From Lachnospiraceae bacterium (lineage in GTDB: Bacteria > Bacillota > Clostridia > Lachnospirales > Lachnospiraceae), in NCBI GenBank assembly GCA_014804285.1, contig JAAVAA010000061.1, positions 5,939 through 31,425 of the forward strand: a stretch of 25,487 nucleotides of DNA, read 5' to 3'. The notes under the pieces are model-generated. The model did not search any database. It saw only the letters and a program-made list of their open reading frames with translations, and was not told where the DNA came from. Every line of letters begins with the position of its first letter. Within the stretch, counting starts at the first letter, position 1. Shown here one piece after another: positions 14,817-23,004 of this stretch. The position numbers were made by a program, and so were the translations under genes.

Positions 14817-16430
14817 TTATATCTCGCTGGGGCGGGTGCACATTTTGATGATGATCAGAACTGCAAGCATCAGAATGACTCCGATAGGGAGAGAGATCCA
14901 TGCATTCTGCGTAAAGCCTGCCACAATGTAAGTAATAAAGGAAACGGCTGCAGCAACCAGCGCATAAGGTAGCTGGGTGGATACATGATTCACATGATTA
15001 CATTGCGCACCGGCACTGGCCATAATGGTGGTGTCGGAAATAGGAGAGCAATGATCTCCGCATACGGCGCCGGCCATGCAGGCGGAAATGGATATGATCA
15101 TAAGCTGCGGGTTGGAGTTTGCAAATACGGCAACCACGATAGGAATCAGAATGCCGAAGGTACCCCATGAAGTTCCGGTGGAGAATGCCAAAAAGCATCC
15201 TACAAGGAAAATAATGGCAGGCAGGAAGTTCATTAGTCCGCTTGCGCTGTGTTCCATAGCACCGGCAACAAATACTGCAGCTCCCAGACTGTCAGTCATT
15301 GCTTTCAATGTCCATGCAAAGGTCAGGATCAGAATAGCAGGTACCATTGCCTTGAAACCGGAGGGAAGGCACTCCATACACTCCGTAAAGGTAAGGACTC
15401 TTCTGCAAAGGTAAATGATGATGGTGATGATCATGGCGAAAATACTTCCCAGAGCAAGACCTACGGAAGCATCGGAATTCGAGAAAGCGGAAACGAAGCC
15501 TTCTCCTTCAAAGAAACCGCCGGTATAGATCATGCCGATGACACAGCAGATGATCAGTGTGACAATGGGAATGATCAGATCGATTACCTTGCCTTTGGCG
15601 CCTGCCGGAGCAGTTTCCTCTGTAGAAGAAGAGGCTCCTGTGGTAAAGAGATCGCCGTTCAATGCGTTTGCTTCATGAGTACGCATGGAACCAAATTCGA
15701 TACCCAGAAGGATCATGGCGATCATCATGACAATTGTCAGCAAAGCATAATAGTTATAAGGAATTGCCCGGATAAAAATGGAAAAACCGTCTTCACCTTC
15801 TACAAAACCGGATACTGCTGCGGCCCAGGAAGAGATCGGTGCGATAATACATACCGGAGCGGCTGTAGCATCGATCAGATAGGCCAGCTTTGCGCGGGAT
15901 ACTTTGTGCCGGTCGGTGACGGGCTTCATAACGCTTCCTACGGTAAGGCAGTTGAAATAATCATCAATGAAGATTAATACACCGAGAGCAACGGTAGCAA
16001 GCTGTGCTCCGGCGCGTGATTTGATTTTCTCTTTTGCAAATTCTCCGAAGGCAGCAGATCCGCCTGCGCGGTTCATCAGGCTTACCATTGCGCCAAGGAT
16101 TACGAGGAATACTAATATTCCTACATTATAGCTGTCGGAAAGAACAGCCACAAAACCATCATTGAAGATATGGGTGACAGTGCCCTCAAAACTAAAGTTG
16201 GAATAGAACAGACCGCCTACCAGGATACCAATGAACAGGGAGCTGTAAACCTCTTTGGTGATCAGTGCAAGCACGATTGCAACAATAGGAGGAACAAGCG
16301 CCCAGAAGGTAGCATACATGGAGGGGAGTGCAGCTTCTTCTTCGGCTGCGAGAGCCGTGAGCGGAGCGAGAAGCATACAAATAGATAATACACTTGCCCC
16401 GGCGAGAAGCCCTTTTTTGAATTTTTTCAT
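14817..16430 (-). CDS. NhaC-family Na+/H+ antiporter
   Basis: 537 residues from ATG 16430, which has AAAGGAG nine bases upstream; the frame is open to 16589, but that extension crosses the promoter. The protein begins with a basic, hydrophobic, Ala-cut leader (MKKFKKGLLAGASVLS... LTALA), like a signal peptide, followed by about a dozen membrane segments. NhaC-type features are VLGVLIFIDDYFNCLTVGSV-like text (LIFIDDYFNCLTVGSVM), ATAAPVCIIAPISSWAAAVSG, FSTGTSWGTFGILIPI and GDHCSPISDTTIMASAGAQC. Such proteins exchange sodium for protons or act as related organic-ion antiporters (malate/lactate in MleN-type members), so the substrate is uncertain. Single gene with its own promoter. Confidence 0.88.
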   Translation of the reverse strand: MKKFKKGLLAGASVLSICMLLAPLTALAAEEEAALPSMYATFWALVPPIVAIVLALITKEVYSSLFIGILVGGLFYSNFSFEGTVTHIFNDGFVAVLSDSYNVGILVFLVILGAMVSLMNRAGGSAAFGEFAKEKIKSRAGAQLATVALGVLIFIDDYFNCLTVGSVMKPVTDRHKVSRAKLAYLIDATAAPVCIIAPISSWAAAVSGFVEGEDGFSIFIRAIPYNYYALLTIVMMIAMILLGIEFGSMRTHEANALNGDLFTTGASSSTEETAPAGAKGKVIDLIIPIVTLIICCVIGMIYTGGFFEGEGFVSAFSNSDASVGLALGSIFAMIITIIIYLCRRVLTFTECMECLPSGFKAMVPAILILTFAWTLKAMTDSLGAAVFVAGAMEHSASGLMNFLPAIIFLVGCFLAFSTGTSWGTFGILIPIVVAVFANSNPQLMIISISACMAGAVCGDHCSPISDTTIMASAGAQCNHVNHVSTQLPYALVAAAVSFITYIVAGFTQNAWISLPIGVILMLAVLIIIKMCTRPSEI

Positions 16431-16464
16431 AATTATACTCCTTTCGCTTTCGTTTAAACACTTT

Positions 16465-16493
16465 ATTTTAGCATTAAAGGAGTAAAAATCCAA
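16465..16493 (-). promoter_or_regulatory. Promoter for the NhaC-type gene
   Basis: Minus strand: TTGGAT (16493-16488), 17-base spacer, TAAAAT (16470-16465) with an extended TGC, about 35 bases before the start codon. Confidence 0.55.
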
Positions 16494-16514
16494 GCTTTTT
16501 TCATATTTATGCAT

Positions 16515-16592
16515 TTTTGCGCAATGATGAGAAACTCGCTTTGCGAGTTTCTCACGTTCGCGGGCGGCGCAAAATTGGAATGCAAGCATTCC
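16515..16592. repeat. Orphan structured element with nested and tandem hairpins
   Basis: A 12-bp hairpin (16528-16539 with 16543-16554, core GAGAAACTCGC, loop TTT) is enclosed by an outer pair TTTTGCGC (16515-16522) and GCGCAAAA (16567-16574). A second hairpin GGAATGC/GCATTCC (16577-16592) follows. No gene is present, and the mecA terminator and nhaC promoter are separate from it. Position (between a terminator and the next promoter) and GC-rich joined hairpins recall the element at 2436-2512. Confidence 0.5.
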
Positions 16593-16615
16593 GGCTTGGC
16601 TTATGCCTTTCGCGC

Positions 16616-16653
16616 AAAAAAATTCCTCCGCGTCTGACGGGCAGAAGCGGAGG
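16616..16653 (-). terminator. Terminator after mecA
   Basis: GCGGAGG (16647-16653) and CCTCCGC (16625-16631) pair; on the minus strand the stem is followed by AA and seven T (A run at 16616-16622). It starts five bases after the mecA stop. Confidence 0.85.
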
Positions 16654-16658
16654 GCTGT

Positions 16659-17456
16659 TTAGATACAGGATAACGATTGCAATGCGGTATTTTGGATTAT
16701 AGGTTCAAAATGTTCTTCTAAATAAGCTTCCGATGCCGGAACGGATCTCATGCAGGATCCATACTCGGAAAGAATATTGCATACTTTGTTGAATTCTACC
16801 GGTGTGTGTGAGCTTTTGGATACAACCAGTAAAAAACTGCCCTCCTGCTGCTTGTATAGAGAGTTGGAACCGGTATAAAAGCTGCATAACACATGAGAAA
16901 CGGCTGTTACCTCACGAAGACTGCCAAAGGAAAAGATTTTGGTAAGCTCCGTAGGAACGGAAGTATCGGAGAGCTTTTTCTGGAGTGCATTTTTGAAGGA
17001 ACGCTTTACCTCTTCCGTGGAGCCGGTGTCCGAAGCTCCTGCTTCAGTAGTTTCTGCAGAGTCTGCTGTCCGTCCGTTTTGGATTTTTTTGAAGAGATCC
17101 AGAACAGCATCCGCACCGTCACTGATGCTGTCCAAAACATCCTCCAGAGTGTTGTCATCCTGATGGACGGAAGGAGCGAACTTGGAAAAACGGGTATCCA
17201 GTTCGTCCGGATCCTCCACTTTAGTGATGATCAGGACAATGCATTCGGAATTTAACGGGATCGCTTCTATCATTAATGGGATATCCTCTGCCTCAAACCC
17301 GAACTCAAAAGACGCCTGCTGCATCATGTCCCGGAATAAATCTTTGGCTTTTTCGGTACCGTAAGCAAGTTCACTGAGCTTTAGTTCCCTGTCAGCCAGA
17401 TCTTCTCTGGTGAGAGTACAGCGAATCTGATGATCGTTTACTTTTTCTATTTTCAT
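16659..17456 (-). CDS. mecA: Adaptor protein MecA
   Basis: 265 residues. The N-terminal domain (about residues 1-95) has the MecA pattern MKIEKVNDHQIRCTLTREDL, then ELAYGTEKAKDLFRDMMQQA and FEFGFEAEDIPLMIEAIPL. An acidic Ser/Thr-rich linker follows (about 95-150), then the C-terminal domain that would bind the ClpC ATPase (KIFSFGSLREVTAVSHVL, LFLVVSKSSHTPVEF-like strands). MecA brings substrates to ClpCP; in Bacillus it controls competence factor ComK. It is longer than the roughly 218-residue B. subtilis protein mainly because of the linker. The ribosome site is modest (AAGGAT, about 11 bases from ATG 17456). Single gene with its own promoter and terminator. Confidence 0.88.
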   Translation of the reverse strand: MKIEKVNDHQIRCTLTREDLADRELKLSELAYGTEKAKDLFRDMMQQASFEFGFEAEDIPLMIEAIPLNSECIVLIITKVEDPDELDTRFSKFAPSVHQDDNTLEDVLDSISDGADAVLDLFKKIQNGRTADSAETTEAGASDTGSTEEVKRSFKNALQKKLSDTSVPTELTKIFSFGSLREVTAVSHVLCSFYTGSNSLYKQQEGSFLLVVSKSSHTPVEFNKVCNILSEYGSCMRSVPASEAYLEEHFEPIIQNTALQSLSCI

Positions 17457-17560
17457 ATTATTATCACATCCTTACTATTAAGATACTGTTATCCTGCCGT
17501 TTGGTGACACCCGTATCCAATCTTTTCTTACATGAAACATGGGCGCTCACTTAAAAATAT

Positions 17561-17587
17561 ATTATACTTTGTGTGAATTTAAGTCAA
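17561..17587 (-). promoter_or_regulatory. Promoter for mecA
   Basis: Minus strand: TTGACT (17587-17582) and TATAAT (17566-17561), 15-base spacer; reading the -10 as TAATAT gives 17. The leader before mecA is about 100 bases. Confidence 0.5.
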
Positions 17588-17686
17588 TAGGACAGAAAAA
17601 CAGTTTAAAAAAATTTTATAAAATCAACATTATTTTTTATTTTACACCCAATTTGTTAAAAATATATAAAAATTTAAAATAAACAC

Positions 17687-17715
17687 TTGAAATATTTGGC
17701 AAAAAGTACTATGAT
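17687..17715 (+). promoter_or_regulatory. Orphan promoter in a gene-poor stretch
   Basis: TTGAAA (17687-17692), 17-base spacer, TATGAT (17710-17715): the same boxes and spacing as the rpsF promoter. No open frame starts within 350 bases, so the product may be a non-coding RNA or a long leader. Confidence 0.45.
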
Positions 17716-17721
17716 TTTCTT

Positions 17722-18073
17722 CGTGAGATGCCTCTGGGTAAATAAAGTATCAGAAGGAGGCATGTTGTTAAAAAGTTTTTAGTACGAATCTAGCAAAAAT
17801 TTCAAATAATATTTCCGATTTTATCCAATAAGAAACCGGAAGTATAGTCTTACAGGCTTCGTGCCTGTCGCACAGAGTCGTTCAAATTTTCATTTGTTAT
17901 AATTCACTCCAATTTGAATGTTCACAGCGGTAGTTAATTGGATACGTACCCGGCATCTTACCTGTTTTTATTATCGTCATTATCAGGAAAAGTATAATCA
18001 GTTTCGAAATTAATTTATCTCTTTGACATGACATATCACGGGTCCTTTTGGAAAATGTCGAGATTCGAAACGG
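17722..18073 (+). other. Gene-free stretch, possible non-coding RNA or long leader
   Basis: After the orphan promoter the sequence can form an ATGCCTC/GAGGCAT stem (about 17728-17763) and a short ACAGGC/GCCTGT hairpin (about 17852-17868). No terminator with a U run is clear. A second, weaker promoter (TTATCG, 16 bases, TATAAT at 17993-17998) could serve the small gene at 18074. No known RNA family was recognised. Confidence 0.3.
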
Positions 18074-18298
18074 ATGGGAGAGAAATTGAAAAAGAATGCC
18101 AAACATGAATCCTTAAAGTCACGTCTTGAAAAGATGGAAAGGGAAGGAGTAAAGCTGTACTTAAATGGTGCTCCGTCCACTACGGAATATATTTTGAAAA
18201 AATGCATAAGAGAAGATACAGTATATATGCCTGACTATGTGACTGATGGGAGTGGAAAAGTAAAAGAAATCCGCTATGACCGGATTTCCAGGAGATGA
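18074..18298 (+). CDS. Small basic protein of unknown function
   Basis: 74 residues, family not recognised. A Lys/Glu-rich helix (residues about 1-24) is followed by VKLYLNGAPSTTEYILKKCI, then DTVYMPDYVTDGSGKVKEIRYDRI, which reads like a small alpha/beta domain with a Gly turn. The balanced composition and hydrophobic pattern argue that it is translated, but the ribosome site is poor (GAAACGG directly before ATG 18074) and no alternative start exists before an in-frame stop. It stands alone between a gene-free stretch and the GH18 gene, with no clear terminator. Confidence 0.55.
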   Translation: MGEKLKKNAKHESLKSRLEKMEREGVKLYLNGAPSTTEYILKKCIREDTVYMPDYVTDGSGKVKEIRYDRISRR

Positions 18299-18429
18299 TT
18301 GCCTCCTATTTTAATGCGCGGTGCCGGGAGAGGAAAACTTTAGCAGGAAAGCCCCTAAAAACGAGAAGTTAGAGAAGACTCCGATATCCCGGCATCGGCA
18401 GAAATTGTTAAAAAAAGTCAAAATTGGTA

Positions 18430-18458
18430 ATGACGGTGTAGGAATAGTCTGCTATAAT
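18430..18458 (+). promoter_or_regulatory. Promoter for the GH18 gene
   Basis: TATAAT (18453-18458) with an extended TGC; the -35 is weak (TGACGG at 18431-18436, 16 bases away). It lies just before GGAGG and ATG 18482. Confidence 0.5.
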
Positions 18459-18481
18459 TAGGACGATTGGAGGTTTACGGG

Positions 18482-20179
18482 ATGAAGAAAAAAATTTTGC
18501 CTGTTGTCATTGCAATCGTCCTTATTATAGTGATAGCCGGAGTAAGCTTTGGAACAACCTTATGGGAGAAGTATTCGTACTCGAAGGAGCGTGCGGATCT
18601 GGCAGATTATTTTAAGATGGCGGGAGAGACGGATGTTGCAATCGTATTGCAGGATGAGATCATCGAAGAACGCGCCAGACTTCTGGATGGCACGTATTAT
18701 CTGGATCTTGATACGGTTCACAAATATTTTAATACCCGTTTTTATGAGGATAGGGGAGAAGGACTTCTGCTTTATACAATACCCGATGATATTATCCGGA
18801 CAGTGACGGGAAGCAGTGAAGTGACCGACAAGGATGGAAGCAGAACGATGGATTATATACCTGCCAGATATGAGGGGGATACCTTGTATGTGGCGATTGA
18901 TTATGTGAAGCAGTATACGAATTTTGAATATGAGAGTTTTACGGAGCCGGACAGGCTGCAGATTTATACGGAGTGGAATGAACGTCGGGTGACTGACATT
19001 AAGAAGGATACGGCGGTCAGGGCGCTTGGAGGTGTGAAGAGCGCAATTCTTGAAGATGTGGCAGCCGGAGACAAGGTAGTTGTCCTTGAACAGATGGAAA
19101 CCTGGAGCAAGGTAAAGACTGCGGATTCTGTAATTGGTTATGTTGAAAATAAACGGCTGGGTGATACACGAATAGAGGCTTTGGTGCCGGTCACGGATTA
19201 TGAGGAGCCGGTATATACCAGTCAGACCAGAGAAGGTAAGATTAATCTGGGCTGGCATGTAGTGGCAGGAACAGCCGGCAATGATACGTTGAGCGAGGTG
19301 ACTGCCGATACAAAGGGATTGACTGTGATCTCGCCCACATGGTTTAAGCTGAGTGACAATGACGGCGGCTTCACCAGCTTTGCAAGTCAGGATTATGTGG
19401 ATAAGGTTCACAACATGGGAATGGAAGTATGGGGGCTTGTAGAAAATATTGAGTACAAAGACAGCCTGGATATGTACGCGATTCTGTCCTCCACAACCAC
19501 CAGAGCCAAGCTGATAGACGGACTGGTCAATGAAGCGCTTATGTATGGGCTGGATGGAATTAATATTGATTTTGAGCAGATCAGCTCAGACTGCGGGGAA
19601 CACTTTACGGAGTTTATCAGAGAGTTGTCGATTCCTTGTCGGATGAATGAGCTGGTATTATCCATTGATAACTATGTTCCAATGGGAGGAACTGATCATT
19701 ATAACAGAACGGAGCAGGGCATTGTGGCGGATTATGTGATTATCATGGGATATGATGAGCACTATGCAGGAAGCAAAGAGGCCGGAAGCGTTGCATCTAT
19801 CAATTTTGTGGAAGAAGGGATTAAGCAGACAGTGGCGCAGGTGCCTGCGGAGAAGGTAATCAATGCGGTTCCGTTTTATACCAGAATTTGGGAGACCAAA
19901 GATGGTGCGATTGGCAGTCAGGCGGTAGGAATGGATGTGGCAGAAGAATACATCAGGGCTCATAACATTACATTGGAGTGGGATGAGGAAGCCTGCCAGA
20001 ATTACGGGGAATATACAGCAGACGGAAGCCTGTTCCAGGTGTGGCTTGAAGATGAACGCTCCATTGAAGTGAAGCTGAACATCATGGAGAAATATCAGAT
20101 TGCCGGAGTGGCAAGCTGGAGACTTGGATTTGAAAAGCCGGAAATATGGGATCAGTTCGAAGTATATTTAAACCGATAA
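18482..20179 (+). CDS. Membrane-anchored GH18 hydrolase with SH3-like domain (YdhD/YaaH type)
   Basis: 565 residues from ATG 18482 (GGAGG eight bases upstream). A single N-terminal membrane segment (ILPVVIAIVLIIVIAGVSFG) anchors it outside. A domain of about 130 residues like the copper-amine-oxidase N-terminal or stalk type follows, with a bacterial SH3-like domain at about 170-230 (AVRALGGVKSAILEDVAAGD, WSKVKTADSVIGYVE). The GH18 barrel occupies about 250-560, with the signature DGINIDFE at 358-365 and Glu365 as the acid/base; YVIIMGYDEHYAG and GVASWRLGFE also fit. Relatives cut peptidoglycan sugars, many in spore cortex or sporulating cells; the actual substrate is not shown. Single gene with its own terminator. 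Confidence 0.9.
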   Translation: MKKKILPVVIAIVLIIVIAGVSFGTTLWEKYSYSKERADLADYFKMAGETDVAIVLQDEIIEERARLLDGTYYLDLDTVHKYFNTRFYEDRGEGLLLYTIPDDIIRTVTGSSEVTDKDGSRTMDYIPARYEGDTLYVAIDYVKQYTNFEYESFTEPDRLQIYTEWNERRVTDIKKDTAVRALGGVKSAILEDVAAGDKVVVLEQMETWSKVKTADSVIGYVENKRLGDTRIEALVPVTDYEEPVYTSQTREGKINLGWHVVAGTAGNDTLSEVTADTKGLTVISPTWFKLSDNDGGFTSFASQDYVDKVHNMGMEVWGLVENIEYKDSLDMYAILSSTTTRAKLIDGLVNEALMYGLDGINIDFEQISSDCGEHFTEFIRELSIPCRMNELVLSIDNYVPMGGTDHYNRTEQGIVADYVIIMGYDEHYAGSKEAGSVASINFVEEGIKQTVAQVPAEKVINAVPFYTRIWETKDGAIGSQAVGMDVAEEYIRAHNITLEWDEEACQNYGEYTADGSLFQVWLEDERSIEVKLNIMEKYQIAGVASWRLGFEKPEIWDQFEVYLNR

Positions 20180-20182
20180 CGG

Positions 20183-20204
20183 GGCGGACGAAAGTCCGCC
20201 TTTT
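20183..20204 (+). terminator. Terminator after the GH18 gene
   Basis: GGCGGAC (20183-20189), loop GAAA, GTCCGCC (20194-20200), then TTTT. Confidence 0.9.
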
Positions 20205-20297
20205 CTTATGCGTGGAGAAATGCAGATATTTCGTGCGAATTTCATATAGTCTTTCTTCATATATATTAAGGAAATCTCATGCTATGGGGCAGATAAT

Positions 20298-21005
20298 ATG
20301 ACGGAAAAGTGTAATCGCGTACTACAGATTGTTATGGCGGGGATCTTGTTGGTTTCCATGTTTTTTGTTGCAAGGGAAGGCGCAGTTTATGTGAGCTCCA
20401 TGCAGATAAAAAATAAAGAAAAAATCTGTGTGGTGATCGATGCCGGACATGGGGGTGCGGATCCGGGTAAGGTGGGAGTCAATGATCAGCTTGAAAAGGA
20501 TATTAATTTAAAGATCGCAAAGCTTTTAAAGCAGTTTCTTCAAGCGGAGGGGATCGAAGTTATCATGACGAGAGAAGGAGATGAGGGGCTGTATGATGAG
20601 GGAGCTTCCAATAAAAAGGTTCAGGATATGAAACGCCGTTTGGAGCTTATTGAGTCCTCCGGAGCAGAGCTTGTGGTCAGTATTCATCAGAACAGTTATC
20701 ATGAAGAATATGTAAAGGGAGCACAAGTCTTTTACTATGCCACCAGCAAGAAGAGTAAAATGCTTGCAGAGACGCTGCAGGAACAGCTTAAGGAACTAGA
20801 GCCTGACAATAAAAGGGAGGCAAAGGGGAATGACAGCTATTTTCTTCTGAAAAAGACTTCACAGCCCATTGTTATCGTGGAGTGCGGTTTTTTGTCAAAT
20901 CGGGAGGAGGCAGCAAAGCTTTCGGATGAAGTGTATCAGGAAAAGCTTGCCTTCCAGATACATATGGGGATTATGAAGTACCTAAACATGAAAAAGGGTG
21001 ATTAG
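20298..21005 (+). CDS. cwlD: N-acetylmuramoyl-L-alanine amidase, CwlD-like
   Basis: 235 residues, close to the 237 of Bacillus CwlD. One N-terminal membrane segment or uncleaved leader (about residues 9-25), then the amidase_3 zinc domain: H51 in VIDAGHGGADPG, E66 in QLEKDIN, H130 in VVSIHQNSY as zinc ligands, and catalytic E195 in IVIVECGFLSN. It removes the stem peptide from muramic acid; CwlD does so in spore cortex to allow muramic-delta-lactam formation. The short length with a single domain favours CwlD over vegetative amidases, but cortex specificity is inferred. The ribosome site before ATG 20298 is weak (GGGGCAGATAAT). Sporulation-type promoter sequences were looked for, without a convincing match. 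Confidence 0.85.
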   Translation: MTEKCNRVLQIVMAGILLVSMFFVAREGAVYVSSMQIKNKEKICVVIDAGHGGADPGKVGVNDQLEKDINLKIAKLLKQFLQAEGIEVIMTREGDEGLYDEGASNKKVQDMKRRLELIESSGAELVVSIHQNSYHEEYVKGAQVFYYATSKKSKMLAETLQEQLKELEPDNKREAKGNDSYFLLKKTSQPIVIVECGFLSNREEAAKLSDEVYQEKLAFQIHMGIMKYLNMKKGD

Positions 21006-21078
21006 AGTTGCACAAAAGGGTGTTTGATGATACAATCCATTCATCTTGCTAATCCGTACATATAGGAAATGGAGTGTG

Positions 21079-22050
21079 ATGGATGGAATGAGCAGAAAAA
21101 GGGAAAAAAGGAGAAAGCCCCGACTGAAGAAACTGCTGATTTTTGCACTGGTATTATTGGCAGTGGTACTTGGCGGCTGGTATTTCCTTTTAGGAAAACT
21201 GTATGCTGAAATGACATACGAAGAAGCGGGAAGTTTTTCTGATGAACCATGGAAGGAGGATGGAGTGATAAATATCCTCCTGATTGGAAATGATTCCCGG
21301 GAAAATGTGGAGGGCAGCAGGTCGGATGCCATGATTCTTCTAACGATCAGCAGCAAGACGAAAACCATCCAGATGACCTCTCTGCTCCGCGATATTTATG
21401 TGGATATTCCGGAACACGAAGGAAATCGACTCAATGCGGCTTATGCCTTTGGGGGACCTGAGCTTTTGCTGGAGACGATCAATGAAAATTTTAATGTGTC
21501 CGTGAATCGTTACATGCTGGTTGATTTTGAGGCATTTGCCAATCTGGTGGATGGGGTAGGCGGTGTGGACCTGTCTCTGACCGGCCCGGAGCTTGAATAT
21601 GTGAATGCTTATCTGGTAGAATACAATATGATCAATGGACGTCCGGAAGGAACGGATTATATGGATACTTCCGCAGAAGGACAAGTTCATCTGAACGGTC
21701 CCCAGGCGCTCGCTTATAGCCGGAACCGGTATATCGGTACGGATTTTGGAAGAACGGAGCGGCAGAGAAAGGTGCTTTCGGAGGTGATCAAAAAAGCTCC
21801 GGGAGCATTGCTGAAAAATCCGGCTGAACTTGTGGACGGATTACTGCCCAATCTTACAACAAATCTGACAAAGGATGAATGTTTTCAGTTAAGTCTTCAG
21901 GCAGGAAGCTTTGTTTTGTGGGATTTAGAGCAGGGGAGTGTGCCACTGGAGGGAACCTATCAGCCGGCTAATATCCGGGGAATGAGTGTGCTGGAAGTTG
22001 ACTTGGAGAAAAACCGTGAATATTTACATGAGATCATGTATGGTAAGTAA
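21079..22050 (+). CDS. LytR-CpsA-Psr (LCP) family cell-wall ligase
   Basis: 323 residues from ATG 21079, which has GGAG four bases upstream; ATG 21088 is possible, and the open frame back to 21046 lacks a ribosome site. A very basic cytoplasmic head (RKREKRRKPRLKK) leads to one membrane segment (about residues 20-40) and the LCP domain outside the cell: INILLIGNDSRENVEGSRSD, MTSLLRDIYVDIP, LNAAYAFGGPELLLETI, VDFEAFANLVDGVGGVDL, ALAYSRNRYIGTDFGRTERQ. The conserved Asp and Arg residues of the catalytic pocket are present. LCP proteins transfer undecaprenyl-linked glycopolymers onto peptidoglycan. The Sua5-type gene begins 83 bases later, with no terminator seen between them. Confidence 0.92.
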   Translation: MDGMSRKREKRRKPRLKKLLIFALVLLAVVLGGWYFLLGKLYAEMTYEEAGSFSDEPWKEDGVINILLIGNDSRENVEGSRSDAMILLTISSKTKTIQMTSLLRDIYVDIPEHEGNRLNAAYAFGGPELLLETINENFNVSVNRYMLVDFEAFANLVDGVGGVDLSLTGPELEYVNAYLVEYNMINGRPEGTDYMDTSAEGQVHLNGPQALAYSRNRYIGTDFGRTERQRKVLSEVIKKAPGALLKNPAELVDGLLPNLTTNLTKDECFQLSLQAGSFVLWDLEQGSVPLEGTYQPANIRGMSVLEVDLEKNREYLHEIMYGK

Positions 22051-22133
22051 AAACAGTTTTGGACAAGCATGAAGCGTGGCTCGGGTAGTCAAAACGGAGA
22101 AAATATGGTAAAGTAAAAAGAAAGTTATCAGTA

Positions 22134-22973
22134 ATGGAAACAAAAATAATACAATTAGATGAAGAAAATATTGATCAGGCAGCGATAGAGGAGGCAGAGC
22201 GCTTTTGGCCGGGGCCTCTTACCATGATCTTTGAGAAAGCAAACTGCGTTCCCAGCGCCACAACAGGCGGACTTGATACCGTGGCAGTGCGGATGCCTTC
22301 CAATAAAATCGCAAGGGAGCTGATCCGCGCATCCGGAAAATATATTGCAGCGCCCAGCGCCAATCTTTCCGGCAGACCAAGTCCTACAGACGCGAAATAT
22401 GTGATTCAGGATCTTTACGGAAGAGTGGACATGATCCTTGACGGAGGAGAGTCAGATATTGGTCTGGAATCCACTATTATCGATCTTACCGGGGAGATGC
22501 CCGTTATTTTGAGACCGGGATATATTACGGAAGAAATGCTCGGCGATGTTATTGCCGGAATTGATACGGATCAAGCCATTTTGGATGCAAATGCTGATGT
22601 GGCGCCGAAGGCGCCGGGAATGAAATATAGACATTATGCACCCAAAGGAAACCTTGTTATTGTGGAGGGAGAGCAGGAACAGGTTATTGCTCATATTAAT
22701 GACAGGCTGAAGGAGCATAGGGAGGAAGGAAAGCAGACTGGTGTTATCGCTACAGATGAGACTGCGATCGGCTATCAGGCAGACAGTGTTAAAAGTGTGG
22801 GGAGACGCGATGACGAATGTGCCATAGCAAAACATTTATTTCGTATCCTTAGAGAGTTTGACGATGAGGGGATTCAGATGATTTACGCGGAAGCCTTTGA
22901 CCGCACAGGGGTGGGATGCGCCATTATGAACAGGCTTTTGAAAGCAGCGGGGCATCAAGTGATTACTCTGTAA
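22134..22973 (+). CDS. Threonylcarbamoyl-AMP synthase (Sua5/YwlC) lacking about 70 N-terminal-domain residues
   Basis: 279 residues where Firmicute Sua5 proteins have about 345. The first 17 residues (METKIIQLDEENIDQAA) look like a normal Sua5 start, but the text then jumps to EEAERFWPGPLTM, which normally comes some 70 residues later. Missing are the TETVYGLGANA strand and the KGRPxxNPLIVH motif whose Lys and Arg bind ATP, threonine and bicarbonate. Retained are VAVRMPSN, AAPSANLSGRPSPT, GLESTIIDL and the whole C-terminal Sua5 domain (PGMKYRHYAP, GVGCAIMNRLLKAA). The family makes the first intermediate of t6A37 in tRNA. The frame is otherwise intact, so this is an in-frame internal deletion; the protein is probably inactive as synthase. 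The missing part does not fit in the 83 bases upstream. Ribosome site weak. Confidence 0.85.
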   Translation: METKIIQLDEENIDQAAIEEAERFWPGPLTMIFEKANCVPSATTGGLDTVAVRMPSNKIARELIRASGKYIAAPSANLSGRPSPTDAKYVIQDLYGRVDMILDGGESDIGLESTIIDLTGEMPVILRPGYITEEMLGDVIAGIDTDQAILDANADVAPKAPGMKYRHYAPKGNLVIVEGEQEQVIAHINDRLKEHREEGKQTGVIATDETAIGYQADSVKSVGRRDDECAIAKHLFRILREFDDEGIQMIYAEAFDRTGVGCAIMNRLLKAAGHQVITL

Positions 22974-23004
22974 ATATAGAACAAGGAAAAGGGAGGAAGG
23001 AAAT

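Noticed and set aside
16431..16589. Longer N-terminus of the NhaC-type protein
   Set aside because: The extension spans a good promoter and the AAAGGAG site; the signal-peptide-like start at 16430 is far more likely.
17755..17785. Leader peptide start at GGAGGCATG in the gene-free stretch
   Set aside because: Only six codons (MLLKSF) before TAG, and the ribosome site is one base from the ATG.
18322..18398. Alternative pairings TGCCGGGA/TCCCGGCA and CCGAT/ATCGG as a riboswitch for the GH18 gene
   Set aside because: The GH18 promoter lies downstream of both stems, so they are not in its mRNA; no U run makes it a clear terminator of the small gene either.
20225..20265. Sporulation sigma-E or sigma-G promoter for the CwlD-like gene
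   Set aside because: GATATT and CATATAGT-like boxes are present but the spacing is about two bases short, and other CATAT matches fit no better.
22051..22133. Missing front of the Sua5 gene lying upstream in another frame
   Set aside because: Only 83 bases separate it from the complete LCP gene; about 210 bases would be needed and no TETVYGL- or KGRP-like text is there.
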